A DNA stretch of 64,000 nt from Pyropia haitanensis (taxonomy: Eukaryota > Rhodophyta > Bangiophyceae > Bangiales > Bangiaceae). The position numbers and the translations under genes were made by a program. The DNA lies in assembly GCA_008729055.1 (NCBI GenBank), contig SDUX01000002.1:7417485-7481484 (forward strand). Direction: 5' to 3'. Below the pieces are notes generated by a model. The model was not told where the DNA came from and did not search any database. It saw only the letters and a list, made by a program, of their open reading frames with translations. Below are positions 19,314 through 31,512 of this stretch, one piece after another (the first letter of the stretch is position 1; the number at the start of each line of letters is the position of its first letter).

Positions 19314-21465
19314 ATGCTGCCCCCTCGCGGTAGTCGTCGGGGCTCCTGCGTCGCGGCGTTTGCCGCGTCGCCGGCGGCGGCGGCGTTTGCCGTAGCGCCG
19401 CTGGCGGTAGGCGCCTCCGGGACCACCCCCACCGCCGCCGCCTGCGCCGCCTTCCCCCCCACCCCCCGTGCGGTCGCCGCCGCCCCCCCCCGCCGCGCCC
19501 GCCCCGTGTGGCTGACGGGCGGCACCCCCCTGGGCGCCACCGCCCGCCGCGGCCGGTCGGCGGCGGCACCCTGCCCGCGGTGGGGGCTGGCGCCAAGACC
19601 GCGGCGGCCGGCGGGCGCGTCCCCTCCCCCTCCCCCGCCCTCCTCCCCCGGGTGGCTGCCACCCGCGGCGGGACGGGGAGATGGCGGCGGCGGTGGCGCC
19701 GCCGCCGACGGCGCCCGCGCCACCCCCCCGTCCATGGCGTTTGAGGCTCTGACGCAGGAGATGGACCAGACCGTCCGCAAGCTCCGCGGCGCCGACGGCG
19801 TCGTCACCGAGGCGGCGATTGGGGGCGCGCTGGAGGAGGTCCGCCGCGCGATGCTCGCCGCGGACGTGGAGCCGCCCGTCGCCGCGCGGCTGCTGGCCGA
19901 CGTGCGGGAGCGGGCGGTGGGGGGCGGCGCGGTTGTAGCCGCGGCGGGCACCGAGCCCGCCGCCCGCTTCGTGTCGATCCTCGTGGAGGAGCTGTCGGCG
20001 GTGATGGGCAAGGACGCGGCGCTGGCGGCGTGCCTGGCCAGCACGCTCGACTCAGAGGCGGCGGCGCCGTCGCGGTCGCCGCCGCCGTCGCAGGCGCAGC
20101 CGCCGGCCAAGCGACCGGCGTCGTCGCCCACCACGGCCATCCTCGACACCCTTGACGCGGCGGACCGGCCCGCGTGGCTCCCCGCCGCAGCGCCCGCGTG
20201 GATGGGCGACGCGATTGTGTATATCCGCCAGCGGCCGTGGCTGCAGCTCCTCATCGCGTTCCCGCTGTACGCGCTGCACGTGCTCTACTTTTCGACCGGC
20301 GGCTGGAAGCTGCCGTCGGCGGTCATCCCCAACGGCAAGGGCCTGTTTTCCAACGTGGGCTTTGACACGGCCGCGGGGGCGGTCGTTGCGCTCGGCACGC
20401 TCATCATCCGCAAGTTCCTGCTGCGGCTGCCCCGCGCGCTGCCGCCGCTGCTGTCGTCGGACACGCCGCCGTGGAAGGTGAGCCGGGCGGACAAGCGCAA
20501 GATTGCCAACACGACCGTCCTGCTGGTGGTGGCGTACCTCGCGTCGGGCTACGGCGCCGTCCTCATTGAGCAGGTGCTCTTCCTGCTCGCCGGCCTGGGC
20601 GTGCCGCTGACCATCGCGACGACGCGCGCGTGGAAGGTGCTGCTCGGCCACCTGATCTGGGTGTTTGCGGGCGTCAAGATCCTGCGGTCCAAGCTCAACC
20701 CGTTCTTCCCCCGCCGCGGCTCGTGGATGTCGTGGAAGTGGCGCACCAACTGGCTGGCCTGGGCGGTCGGCGGGTACTACGTGTCGGCCATGTTCTTCAA
20801 CGGCGCGGACGTGCTCAACCACTGGCTGCTGCCGGCGTCGCTCTTCAACGAGGACACGGTGGTGTCCAAGCTCATCAACCCGGAGAACCGGGACGTGATG
20901 GCCATGGCCGTCGGGTGCGTCGGGCCGTGCATTACCGCGCCCGTTTTTGAGGAGGTGCTCTACCGTGGCTTCCTGCTGCCCGCGCTCGCGTGCTACCTGC
21001 CCATGTGGGCGGCCATCCCGGTGAGCTCCGTGCTTTTTGCGGTGCACCATCTGAACATTCAGGGTGTGCTGCCGCTGACCGTGCTCGGCTTCATCTGGGC
21101 CATCCTGTACACCAAGTCCAACAACCTTGCTGTCACCATCATCATTCACGCCATGTACGTTGACAGCGCCTTGTTTGTTTTTGCTGCTTGTGTTTGTGTC
21201 TTGTCTACTTGTTGTCGCTCTCTGGGGTTGCCGCCCTGTACTGTGCTGTTGCCCGATGGCGGTACCTGTTGGCCCCCCCCTCGCTTTCGTTGCGTTACTG
21301 ACGTGAAATCTGTCGACGCGTGGCAACGTTGTGCTGTGGCCTGTCGCTCTCTCCCCTCTTGGCTTCTTGGGAACCCGTTTCCGATGTTCCGCATCCCGCA
21401 GGTGGAACAGCCGAGTCTTCTTGTCGAGCTTCCTGGGCCTCCGCAATTTTACAGACTTTGAGTGA
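19314..21465 (+). CDS. Plastid CPBP (CAAX-type) intramembrane protease fused to an SRP54 N-domain
   Basis: Exons 19314-21154 and 21402-21465 are joined by an intron GTACGTTG...CCCGCAG inside an ATG codon, giving 634 residues that end HAMWNSRVFLSSFLGL...DFE. Residues 1-140 are basic, Ala/Pro-rich and fit a transit peptide. Residues 141-232 (MAFEALTQEMDQTVRKLRG, then VVTEAAIGGALEEVRRAMLA, ADVEPPVAARLLADVRERAVG) match the four-helix N-domain of SRP54/FtsY GTPases. No G-domain follows. The rest has several membrane segments and the CPBP motifs: EE546-547 with R551 (EEVLYRG), F...H in LFAVHHLN, and H612-N616. CPBP enzymes are glutamic-type membrane proteases; plant relatives act in chloroplast membranes. 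The first exon reads on into the intron for about 100 codons, so a splice-blind annotation would give a false C-terminus. The fusion is seen directly; its function is inference. Confidence 0.85.
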
Positions 21466-21671
21466 GCGCCGCCCGCCTCGCGTCCGTGACTCGTCCTTTG
21501 TGTGTGTGCCGCGCGCCCGTTGCGGCAGTTTTGATTGTTGTGCGGTGCTGGGGGGGTGAATGGGTGGGTGGGCCGGTTGGGTGGTTGGGTCGAGTGGGTG
21601 GTTGGGTGGGGAGCGGGGGGGCGTGGGTGGCTGAGTGGCTGGGTGTGTGAGAAGGGACTGCTGATGGGCTC

Positions 21672-22595
21672 ATGTACTGCACGGGGGCTGCTAGAGGGTG
21701 GCAGCCTGGGTGGGGGCCGCGCTTGTGGTCCCAGACGAATTTTTCGATGTGTCCCTGCGCGTCTTTGTTGTTTGTCCTTCCCGCCGGAGGGCTTTGGTCT
21801 CCTCCCTCGGCGTGCCTCGCCGCTACGGACACCGCCGCCCACCGCGGTGCGGATGATGAATCGTCACACTACGACGACCTCGATCAAGCTCCGCAAGGCG
21901 GCGCTGTACGTCAAGAGGAGTTCCAGCTGTACCCCTCCATCACGCTCGACGAGATCATCTCGTGCGACCAGACGCTGACCGTCCACGGCACGGCCGCCGA
22001 CGGCTTTGCGCTCTTCCCGTCGGGCGCCTACGCGGCGGGCGGCGCGGCGGTGCCGACCGTGTACGAGTCCATGCTTGACGCGCACCCGCGCGCCGAGGTG
22101 TGCCTCGTCCACACCGGCGCGGTGCCCGCGGCGAGGGAGGAGGACCTCCAGCGGGAGCGCATGGCCGTGTCGTGGGAGTGGGCGACGGGCGCGATCGTGG
22201 CGCCGCGGGTGGTTACCCACGAAGACTCGTACGTCCGCTGGTGCGACGGCAGCATGATGGAGGGCGCGTCGGGCTTCATCTCGGGCTGGCCCGCCGAGCC
22301 CGCCACCGACGCCGCCAACCTCGCCGGCGGCTGGGTGCCCGACGGCGGCGGCGACGCGGAGACGGTTGCCACCGGCGGGCTTGTGCTGCTGCCGCTGGGC
22401 ATGAGCGCGTGGGTGGACAAGGGCGCCGACGGGGGGGTTGTGGTGGCGGTGGGCTGGCTCCGCTCTCACGCGGCGGGCGTGCGGCTCGGCTACGTGCCGG
22501 CCGCGGGCGACCGCCGGCTGCTGCTGCGCCGCGCGTACGGGCCCGACGGGACGCTGCTGTCGACCACCCACTCGATGCTGCGGCGGCAGGGCTGA
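21672..22595 (+). CDS. Possible DUF3598-like (lipocalin-fold) plastid protein
   Basis: The supported part starts near 21890 and ends with a stop at 22595. It contains DGFALFPSGAYAAGG, VSWEWATGAIVAPRVV, WCDGSMMEGASGF and a C-terminal block LVLLPLGMSAWV...VVVAVGWL...RLLLRRAYGPDGTLLSTTHS. That block resembles the end of the DUF3598 family found in cyanobacteria and plastids (FLPDG, then a Trp-Leu strand, then YDxxGxxxxxT). The function of that family is not well defined. The first half of a typical DUF3598 protein (about 100 residues) is missing, so an upstream exon may exist. The start at 21672 is only the longest frame; a later ATG at 21747 is possible. It lies about 200 bp downstream of the protease gene on the same strand. 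The call is tentative; coding nature is more certain than the family. Confidence 0.45.
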   Translation: MYCTGAARGWQPGWGPRLWSQTNFSMCPCASLLFVLPAGGLWSPPSACLAATDTAAHRGADDESSHYDDLDQAPQGGAVRQEEFQLYPSITLDEIISCDQTLTVHGTAADGFALFPSGAYAAGGAAVPTVYESMLDAHPRAEVCLVHTGAVPAAREEDLQRERMAVSWEWATGAIVAPRVVTHEDSYVRWCDGSMMEGASGFISGWPAEPATDAANLAGGWVPDGGGDAETVATGGLVLLPLGMSAWVDKGADGGVVVAVGWLRSHAAGVRLGYVPAAGDRRLLLRRAYGPDGTLLSTTHSMLRRQG

Positions 22596-22892
22596 GGGGT
22601 GTGTCACTGCCCGGGGGGGTGCAGGGGGGGGGGCGGAGGTGGGGGGGGGGGGGAGGGCTGGGGGGGGGGGCGCGGTCACGTGGGAGCGTCATGTGGCCGC
22701 CTTTGGCTATCGAATCCCGTGTCGACTGCTGCTGGTGCCTCCAACCCGTCGCATGCCACGCTGCGTGGTGTGGGGGGGGGGGCGGCGCCCGCTCCCTACA
22801 CGGCGCACGGTCGCACTGCCTGATGCTGCCGCTACCCCTTCTCCCCACGCCGGGGGCCTGGCGGCGTGTGGACGCCCCCTGCCCTCGTACTG
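22596..22892. other. G-rich spacer
   Basis: It has several G runs (for example 22621-22670) and no recognised gene. It lies between convergent candidate genes. Confidence 0.35.
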
Positions 22893-23491
22893 CTACCCAG
22901 CGCGGCGGCGGGCGCACCCCCCCACCGGCCTTGCACGTGTGTGGCGGCGCGTGGCGGTGGTGCGCCGCGCGCCGGGACGCTCCCCAGCCGCCGCGTGGCG
23001 ACACCTCCCCCCCTGGGGACAAGCTGCAGGCCCCCCCGACGGGGCGGTCGTCCCCCGGTGCCGCCCGCCCACAAGACGAAGCAACACGAACAACCATTTG
23101 ACAGCGCACAGGTAGAAACGACGCGGGCCGCCCGTGACGCGCGGCGGGCGACCCCCCCCCCCCTCCTCTCTCTGGCTCCCCCTCCCGTCTCTCCCCTCCC
23201 CCCCCCTGCTACTGGCGGGGTGCCATGAACAGTCCGCGGCGACCAGCCGGGAGACGAGCTTCCCCTGGCGGCCGGTCGTCAGCAGCCCCCGCTCCTTGAG
23301 CACCGCCCGCAGGGCCACCACCTGGAGCGCCGAGGAGCCGTCGTCCGCCGCGGCGGGCGCCTGTGGCGGCGCACTGCTGTCGGCGGCGGCGGCGGCGCCG
23401 CCGTCGGCGCCGTCCTCTTCCTCCTCCTCCTCCTCGAGCGGGTAGGCGGTGGTGTAGGGCTGCGTCGCCGCCGCCGCCGCCGCCGCCGCCG

Positions 23492-23530
<39 letters not shown>

Positions 23531-23777
23531 CGGCCGCGCGCAGGCGGTCAGCGAGCGCCGCCTTGGTGCCCGCCGCGTCGAGCTCCCGCCCGCGGGCGGC
23601 GGCGGGCAGCCACAAAACCGTCTGGGAGGGGTAGGGCTCGCCCGGCGCGGGTGCTGCCGCCGCCACCGCCGCCCAGGAGGGCGGGGGGGGGTCTCCACCG
23701 CCACCACCCCGCGCCGCCGTGGTGTACTGCCTTCCCGGCTCGACGGTTCGATCCCTCTCGGCGGTTTGATGACACAC
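22893..23777 (-). CDS. Possible SAP-domain nucleic-acid-binding protein
   Basis: The frame encodes a clear SAP motif, LQVVALRAVLKERGLLTTGRQGKLVSRL, at about 23230-23330. A second, weaker one (LPAAARGRELDAAGTKAALADRL) lies nearer the N-terminus, separated from it by a polyalanine stretch and an acidic run (LEEEEEEED). SAP motifs are short helix-turn-helix modules that bind DNA or RNA in chromatin, repair and RNA-processing proteins. After the second motif the frame becomes Gly/Arg-rich and passes long C runs (near 23150), so the true C-terminus is probably an earlier stop hidden by a frame error or splicing. The start is also uncertain. A single-domain organellar or nuclear protein is possible; nothing else in the frame indicates a function. 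Confidence 0.4.
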
Positions 23778-24368
23778 CTCCCCCGTTGTCGAACCCCCCC
23801 CAATGGACCTCTGGGGGACGTTGGATCACATGTGATCCGACCCCCCCCCAGAGCCACTGTGGGAGGTTCGATCGCAGTCGGCGGTTTCAATACGCTGGTC
23901 GTGCAGAGGCCTCGTGTCATGCCACTCGCGACTGGACTCTATCCTAGCTGAACGACTTACGGTTCAGGCCACAGCGTGCGTCTCGTGCGTGCATCAATGG
24001 GGGGGCTACTTTAGAGAGTTTTCAACTTTGGGGGATCCCGCCGTGCGCCGCCGTTGGTCCCCGTCTCGACGACGCCTCGACGCCGCCACGCCCGCCCGCG
24101 ACCGGCAAGCCGACCGCCGCCGCGGTCACCACCACCGCCGTTGCCGCCACCTCCGTGGCCGCCACTGCCGTTTGGTGACGGGCAGACGCTCCACCCCCCC
24201 CCCCCCGCGGCCACCTTTTCGCGACGGCGGGCGCAGCAGCCCCTCCCCTGCCCTCCTTCCAGGCAGCGGTTGCTCAACTGGCGGTGTGTCCTCCCTCCTC
24301 GCCTCCGCCCTCCCCTGGCCAACACCCCCCCCCCCCCCTCTCCCCCCACCGCTGACCTGGTCTCCCCC
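23778..24368. promoter_or_regulatory. Divergent upstream region with a 16-bp palindrome and a dispersed repeat
   Basis: It lies between the SAP-type gene (minus) and UTP20 (plus). GGATCACATGTGATCC at 23824-23839 is a perfect palindrome. Around it the words GGTTCGATC and TCGGCGGTTT occur twice (23744-23770 and 23866-23890). The 45 bp around the palindrome recur in inverted orientation near 37320-37370. The UTP20 side ends in a C/T-rich leader (24323-24368). Confidence 0.45.
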
Positions 24369-24932
24369 ATGTCGCGCCCCAAGCCCCTGAGCGCGGCCGC
24401 CGCTGCGGGCGGTGACGGCCTTGCGGACGGGGGCCCCAACCGGTTCCGCTTCCGCCCGCTCGACGCGCTCCTCTCCTCCGTCGACGTGCGCCCTCTCGCC
24501 GCGTCGGCCGCCACCGCCACCGCCTACGACCCGGTCGCCGCCGCCGCCGACGGCGGCGGCGACTATAGCGCGTCGGCCGCCGACGGCGCGGCGGTGCCGA
24601 CCGCGCTGGGCGCCACCCTCTCCACCTGGGATGAGCTCGACCTGTCCCCGGCCTACACCGCCTACGCGGCCGACGCGCGGCGGCTGGCCGTGTCGCTCCC
24701 CCTGCTCCTCCGCACCCGCCGCCGGGCGGTGGCGCTGACGCTCGCGCACCTGACCGTGCCGGCCTCCCCGGCGGTCCCCGCCGTCGCCGCGTGCCTCGCC
24801 GCGCTCGCCGAGGACATTGGCGCGGGCGGGTTTGGGGAGTTTGCGCCCGCCGCCGCCGAGGCGTGTGCGCTCGCGCTCGCCGGGGGGGGGGGGGGGGTGC
24901 CGCCGCCGCGCTGGCGGCACCCGCCAACGACG

Positions 24933-24964
<32 letters not shown>

Positions 24965-25009
24965 CCCGCCGCGCCGACGACGCCCGCGCCGCCACGCACG
25001 GCGGTCCGC

Positions 25010-25053
<44 letters not shown>

Positions 25054-26840
25054 CGGTGGCGGCGGCGGTGGCGGCGGCGGCGGCGGGGGCGCCCACTGGT
25101 GGGACCCCGACGCGGCGGCGCGCCCCCTCTTTGCCGCCCTCTCCCGCATCGCGCGGCTGTGCGCGCGCGGCTGGGCGGGCCGCCCGGCCGCGGCGGTCGC
25201 CTTTCTCCGGCCGCTCCTCGTGGACCAGCCCGACCGGCGGGTGCGGGAGCTGGCCGCCGCGGCGGTCGGCGGCTTTGTCGTGCGCAAGGCGGCTGCCGCG
25301 GCGGCGGCGGGGGCGGGGGCGGGGGGGAGAGCCGCCCAGCGGGCCGCCAAGGCGGGCGCAAAGGCGGGCGGCGCGCGCCAGGGGCGGCGCCAGCCGCCCG
25401 CGGCGGCGGGCCCGCGGCCGCTGCTCGGCCGCCTCGTTGCCGCCGCCGCCGCCGCCGCCGCGGTGCCCGACGGCGCGGATGGGGTGGCGGCCGCGGTCGC
25501 CGCGGCGGTGGTGGGCGTGGACGGGCGGCTGCACTCGGCGGGGGAGGCGACGCTGGCGGCGCTGCTCGCGGTTGTGATGGCGGCACCGGCGGGCGGCGCG
25601 GCGGCGGCGGCGGCTGCGGCAGCGGCCGGGGGGGTGGCGCACCCGCCGGGGGGGGTGGACGTGCCGCTCGAGGTGGCCGCCGCCACCTTTTACCGCGTCT
25701 GCGAGCACGTGACGCCGGCCTCGCCGGCCGCCGAGCGCGTCGGCGCCCTGCTGGTCGGCGCCGCCGAGCGCGCCGCTGCCGCCGCTGCTGCCGCCGCCGC
25801 CGTCGGGGCGTCCGCCCCCACGGGTGCCGGCGAGGCGACCCCGCCCGCGGCGGCAGACCCCCCCCCCGCCCTGTCGCGCGCCCTCTTCCTTGCCCGCCGG
25901 TGGCTGCTCCACCGCGGCGGCAGTCGCGCCACCACCCCCCTCGCCTCCCGCTTCCTCGCCTTGACCGTCACGCTGCTGCGGGGCACCCCGTCGTCGTCGT
26001 CGTCGTCGTCGTTGCCGCCGCCGCCCGTGAGCACCCCCGCCGAGCGCGGCACCGCGTGCGTGTCCCCCACCGCCCCCCCCCTCCCCCGACCCGTGGCCGA
26101 GGCGCTCCTCTACGCCGCCCGCACGGTCGGCCTCGCCGGCCGGTCGCCCGCGCACCACGTGGCCGCCGCGGCGCACGGGCGGGAGCTGGTCGGCGCGCTC
26201 GCCGCCCCGCGGCCGGCGGACGGGCGGCGGGCGCGGGGGCAGCTGCGGGTGCTCGCCGCCGCGGCCGCCGCCGCCGCGGGGGGGGGGGCGGGGTGGCCGT
26301 GCCACCCGCCACCATCCACGCCGCCGCCATGGGCGTGTGTGCGGGGGAGGCGGACACGGCGGCGGGGGTGGCGGCGGCCGCCGCGTATGTGGCGGACCTG
26401 ACGGCGGGGGGGGGGGGGGCGCCGCCGCGGACGGGGGGGGCTGGTGGACCTGGGCGGTGGGGGCGGGTGGCTCATGGACGCCCTCGTGGCCGGCCTAACC
26501 GCCGCCGCCGCCGACGCTGCTGCGGCGGCAGCCGCCGCCGCTGCCACCCCTGCCGACGCGGAGGGCGCAGAGGCGGCGGCCGACGCGGCAGGGTCGGCGT
26601 CTGGCGCGGCCGGGCCGACCCGGGCGGCCACCCTCGGGCCGCTCCTCGCCCTCGCCCGGTCGGTGGTGGCATCCCCCGCGGCGGCGGCGCCGCTCCGCGC
26701 CCTCGCCGCCGCCGCCGCCGCCGCCGACGGGTGGTCCCCCGTCGCCGCCGCTGCGCTGGTCGCCCTCGCCGCCCAGGCAGCCGCCGAGCGGGACGCCCCC
26801 CGCGGCGCCGCCGCTGCCGCCACCACCGCCAATGCCGCGT

Positions 26841-26872
<32 letters not shown>

Positions 26873-28377
26873 GATGACGCGGGCGCGGCGGGCCCGCACG
26901 GGCGGGCGCTGGTCGCCGCCGCGGACGCGGCGGCGGGTGCGGTCGCCGCGGCGCCCGTGGCGACGGCAACGGTCGAGGCGCTCGCCGCGGCCGTGACGGC
27001 GGTGCCGGGCCTGGTGGCGGGGTGGGGGCCCGCCCGGGGGGCGGCGCTGTTTGAGGCGCTGCGGGGGGACCTCGCGGGGGGGGGTGGGCGCCGGCGGGCG
27101 GCGGTGCTGGCGCTCCTCACGGCGGTGGAGCCCGTGCTCGAGGGCGGAGCCGCCGCCGCCGCCGCCGCCGCCGCCGACGCCGACGCTGCCACCGCCGACG
27201 CTGACGCTGGCAGCGACGCTGGCGACGCTGACGACGCCGCCGCGAGCGACGGGGATGAGGGGGAGGCGGGGCCGCCGGGCCGCCCGCGGGCGCCGCCGTC
27301 GACGCCCGCCGAACTCCCCGCCATGGCCCTGTGTGGCGTCATTGAGGCCGCCCCGCGGACGGCGGTGGCGACTGACGCCACCCAGCACGCCGTCCGCGTG
27401 CTGACGGGCCGCCTCGCGCGGCACTTTACCGCCGCGCGGGCGGCCAAGGCGGCGGCCAAGGCGGCGGCCAAGGCGGCGGCCACGGCGGCTGGGGGGTCGG
27501 CCACCGCTGGTGACGCCGCCCCCCCCGCGCGCCCGTCGGCGGCGCTGCTGCCGCCGCCCGTCGTAGACGCGGTGTGCCACTACGCGGTGGGCATCTTCCA
27601 CATGCGGCTGGCCAACCTGTGGCCCGTCGCGGGCGACCTGTGGGCGGTCGCCGTGGCGGGCGCGCGGTCGAGCGCGTGGGCGCCCCTGTGGGCCGCGCTG
27701 TCGGCGTCGGCGGCGGCGGTGCTGGCGTCCCGGGGGGGGGGGGACGGTCCTGCCGACGAGGACGAGGAGGGGGAGGAGTCGGAGGGTGTTGGTGCTGACG
27801 CGGCCGACGGCGGCGACGACGCGGCGGGCGCTGGTGCCGCCGTTGACGGTGTTGACGGCGCGGCGGACGGCGGCGTCGCCGACGACGCGGCCGACGGTGT
27901 CCCCGCCGTCGACGGCGACGACGCGGCCGATGGTATCGCCGTCGTTGATGGTGGTGACGGGGTGGACGCGCCACCGGCGGGGGTGGTGGATGCGCCCGCT
28001 GAGGCGGGCGCCGCGGCCGACGGCGCCGCGCAGGCGACGCCGCGGGGAACCAAGCGCCCCGCCACGGACGAGGCGGAGGAGGCTGGCGGGGAGGGGGCGG
28101 CGGGCAAGGACGCGCCGGCCGTCGCCGTCGACGCGGACATGGACGTGGACGGTGACGCCGTCGGCGGCGGCGGCGGCGGCGGCGGCGCGGCGGCCGCGGC
28201 GGGCCGCGCCCCGTCCACCCGGCGGGCGGCCAAAAAAGCGCGCCCCGGCCGTGACGCCCGGCGCTCCGCCATGACCGCCAGCCGCTCGCGGTGGGACACG
28301 GCCGAAGCCGCCCGCCACGACGCGGCGCTCGCCGCCGCCGCCCCCCCCCCCGACGCGTCGGTCGACGCCGCCGCCGC

Positions 28378-28413
<36 letters not shown>

Positions 28414-29937
28414 CGACGCGTACACCCTCCACCTGACGCTCGTCGGCACGCTCACCGCCCACGCCGGCGCCGCCCGCCCCGCCGCCGTTGCCCTCTGCCG
28501 CGACGCGTTTGTGCCGCTCGCCGCCGCGGCGGTGCCGACCGCCGCGGCGCCGTCGGCCGTGTCGCGCCGCGCCGGCGACCGCCTCCTATCCCGCTGGGCG
28601 GAGCTCCTCGCCGCGCTCGGCGGCCTCCGCTCGGTTGCCGCCGACGCGGGCGTCGCCGCGACCACGCGGGCGGCGCTGCTCGACGCGCTCTGCCGGCCCG
28701 ACGCGGGGGTGGCGGCGGCGGCGCTGCGGGCGCTCGTGGCGAGCCGGTCGCCGACGCTGACCCCGCGGGCGGCGTCGTTGGCGCGGCTCGCCGCGGACGG
28801 CACGTTTCGGGATGAGCTCGCCGCGCTCACCGCCGAGTTTGGTGCCGCCGCCGACGCGGCGGACGCGGCCGCCGACGCGGCGGCTGACGCGGCGGCCGCC
28901 GCGGCCGCCGTGCCCGCCCTAGACGGCGCCGCGGCGGCCGCAGACGGCGCGGCGGTGGGCATCCCCGCCGGTAGTGCCGAGACGGCCACCGCCGCCACCG
29001 CCGCCACCGCCGCCACCGCCACCACCACCGCCGTGCCCGCCCGCGCGTCGGCGCTGGCGCCCGCCGCGGTCGTTGACGACGCCCTCGAGGACGTCCTCGT
29101 GCGCCTCTGCTACGCCAAGATGCGTGGCCGCAAGGATGGCCTCCGCGCCCGCCGTGCGGCGGCGCTCGCGTTTGTCGGCGCCGGCCTCCGCGGCGGCCGC
29201 GCCATTGACCGCCTCGTCGGGCTGCTGACGCTGCCGCTGGCGGCGCCCATCGAGTCGCTCCTCGCGGCGGTGGCCGACGGGACGCCGGCGGCGGTAGCGC
29301 CAACGCCGCCGCTTCCCCGCCTCGGCCCGCTGCCGTCGAGCGTCCTCACCGGCGTCACGCACACCATTGCCGCGACGGCCACGGCGCTGCGCTCGACCAC
29401 CCCGGACGGCTCGTGGGCGCGCCTCACCGCCGCCGCGGCGCTGGTGCTGGCCGAGGTGCACGGCCGCCGCTTTGGCGGGCCCGACCCGTCCCGCGGGGAG
29501 GTGCGCCCCGCGGCGCGGGCGGCGCTCAAGCCGCTCCGCGCCGCCGCGGCGGCGGTGCTGGGCACGCTCGTCGAGCGCCGGCCGGGGGTGGCCGCCTGGG
29601 CGGTCGCGCCCACGCTGGCGTCGTTGCGGGTGCCGCCGGTGGGCGTGCCGCCGCCGCCGGCGCTCGTCGCCGCCGCCGCGCGGGTGGCGGGGGGGGGGGT
29701 GGGGGTGGCGGGGGGGGCCCGCCAGCTGCACCGCCTTCTCGTGGGGGAGGGCGGGTGGGCGGTGCGCGCGTGTGTGGGGGTGGTGGGTGCGCCGGCAGCG
29801 ACGGTGGGGGAGGTGCTCGCGGTGCTCGACGTTGCCGAGTGGGCCGCCGTCGCCCACCGGCCGCGGCCCGCGGGCGGCGCGGTGGCGGCGGTGGAGGGGG
29901 GGACGCCGGCGGCACCCGCCGGCGCCCGCGCCGACGG

Positions 29938-30014
<77 letters not shown>

Positions 30015-31480
30015 GCGCTGTCGACGCCGACCCCGCCACGTGGGCGGCGCTCATCGCCGCCATCACGGCGCGGCTGGCGCGGCTCCCGCCCGGCGGCGGC
30101 GGCCTGTGGACGCCCGTCGCGGGCCGCGTCCTTGCCATCGCGACCGCTGCGGTCGACGTGGTCGACGCGGCCGCCGCCGAGGCGCTCCTCCGCGCCCTCG
30201 GCCCGTTTGCGCTGCCGCCGTCGGGGGCGGCGCCGCGCGGGGGGCGCGCGGCGGGGGACGCCGCCGCTGCCGCGCTGGCCGCCCTCGCCGCCGCCCTCCG
30301 CCGCCTGTGCCAGGGAGGGTCCGGTGGCGGCGTCGACGGCGGCGGCGGCGGCGCCAACGCCGACGCCGACGCCGCGGCCGCCGCGACGCGGTCGCGGCTG
30401 GTGCACGAGTGGGGTCCGCGGCTGGCGCGCGCGGCGGGCACCGCGTCGGCGGCGGTGGCGGCCGCCGACGGCGGCGGTGGCGGCGGCGGCGGCGGTGCCG
30501 CCGCCGCCGCCGACGCGGCCGCCGCGCGCGTGGACGGCGTGGCCGCCGCGCTGGCGGCGCTCGGCGAGCCGGGCCTCGCCGCCGCGGGGCGGGCGGTGCG
30601 GCGGATGGGCGCGCGGGGGGTGCGGCTGCTGGGCGAGCCAGACTGGGACACCCGCATCGCGGCGTTTGGGGCGGTGGCGGAGGCGCTGAAGCGGGGCGCC
30701 GCAGGCGCGGCGGGGGGGCACCGCCTGGTGTTGGTGGACCCCCCGGCAGAGGCTGAGGAGGAGGGGGAGGGGCAGGGCACCCCCGACGCGCCCGTGGCAA
30801 TGACCGACGCGCCAGTGGCGGCGGTTGACGGCGGCGGTGGGGATGGGGGTGCGGCGGGGGGCGCCGAGCTCGACTCGGAAGCCGCCATCCTCACCGTTTT
30901 TTCCGCGGCGGTGGCGTGGACGCGCTGCGCCGACGCGGCGACGCGCGGCTCGGCGGGCTACGTCCTCTCCCTCTTTGCCGACTACCTGTCGGCCGCGGCG
31001 GCCGCCGCCGTCGCGGCCGCCACGCCCGCCCCGCCGCCCGCTCCCGCCGCCGGCAGCACCGACGCCAACGGCAGCAGCAACGGCGGGCCTGGGCGCGACG
31101 GCAGCGGCGGCGGTGGCGGCGGTGGCAGCGACGGCAGCGGCGGCGGCGGCGGGGGCGTGCGCGCGCTCCCGCTCCTCGCCCGCGTCACGGCCGACCTGGC
31201 CGCCGCGACGGCGGCGGCCACGTCCACCGCCGAGCGGCGGGAGCTGTCCCGCGCGCTCGGCGAGACCGTCCGCGGCGCCCCCCCCGCGGCGGCGGCCGCC
31301 GCGGCGGGCTGCCCCGTGCCGCTGCTCGGTGGCCTCGCGGCGCTCGCGCGGCCCGACGACCGCGAGGCGGACTTCTTTGACAACCTCGGCCACGTGCAGC
31401 CGCACCGCCGGGGGCGCGCGCTCCGCCGCGCCGCGGCGCTGATGGAGGCGGCGGCCGCCGCCGCCGCCGCCGACGCGGCG

Positions 31481-31512
<32 letters not shown>

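Noticed and set aside
23824..23839. 16-bp palindrome as a bacterial-type operator
   Set aside because: The setting is a eukaryotic nuclear genome and a second copy sits in repeat context, so a dispersed repeat is the better reading.
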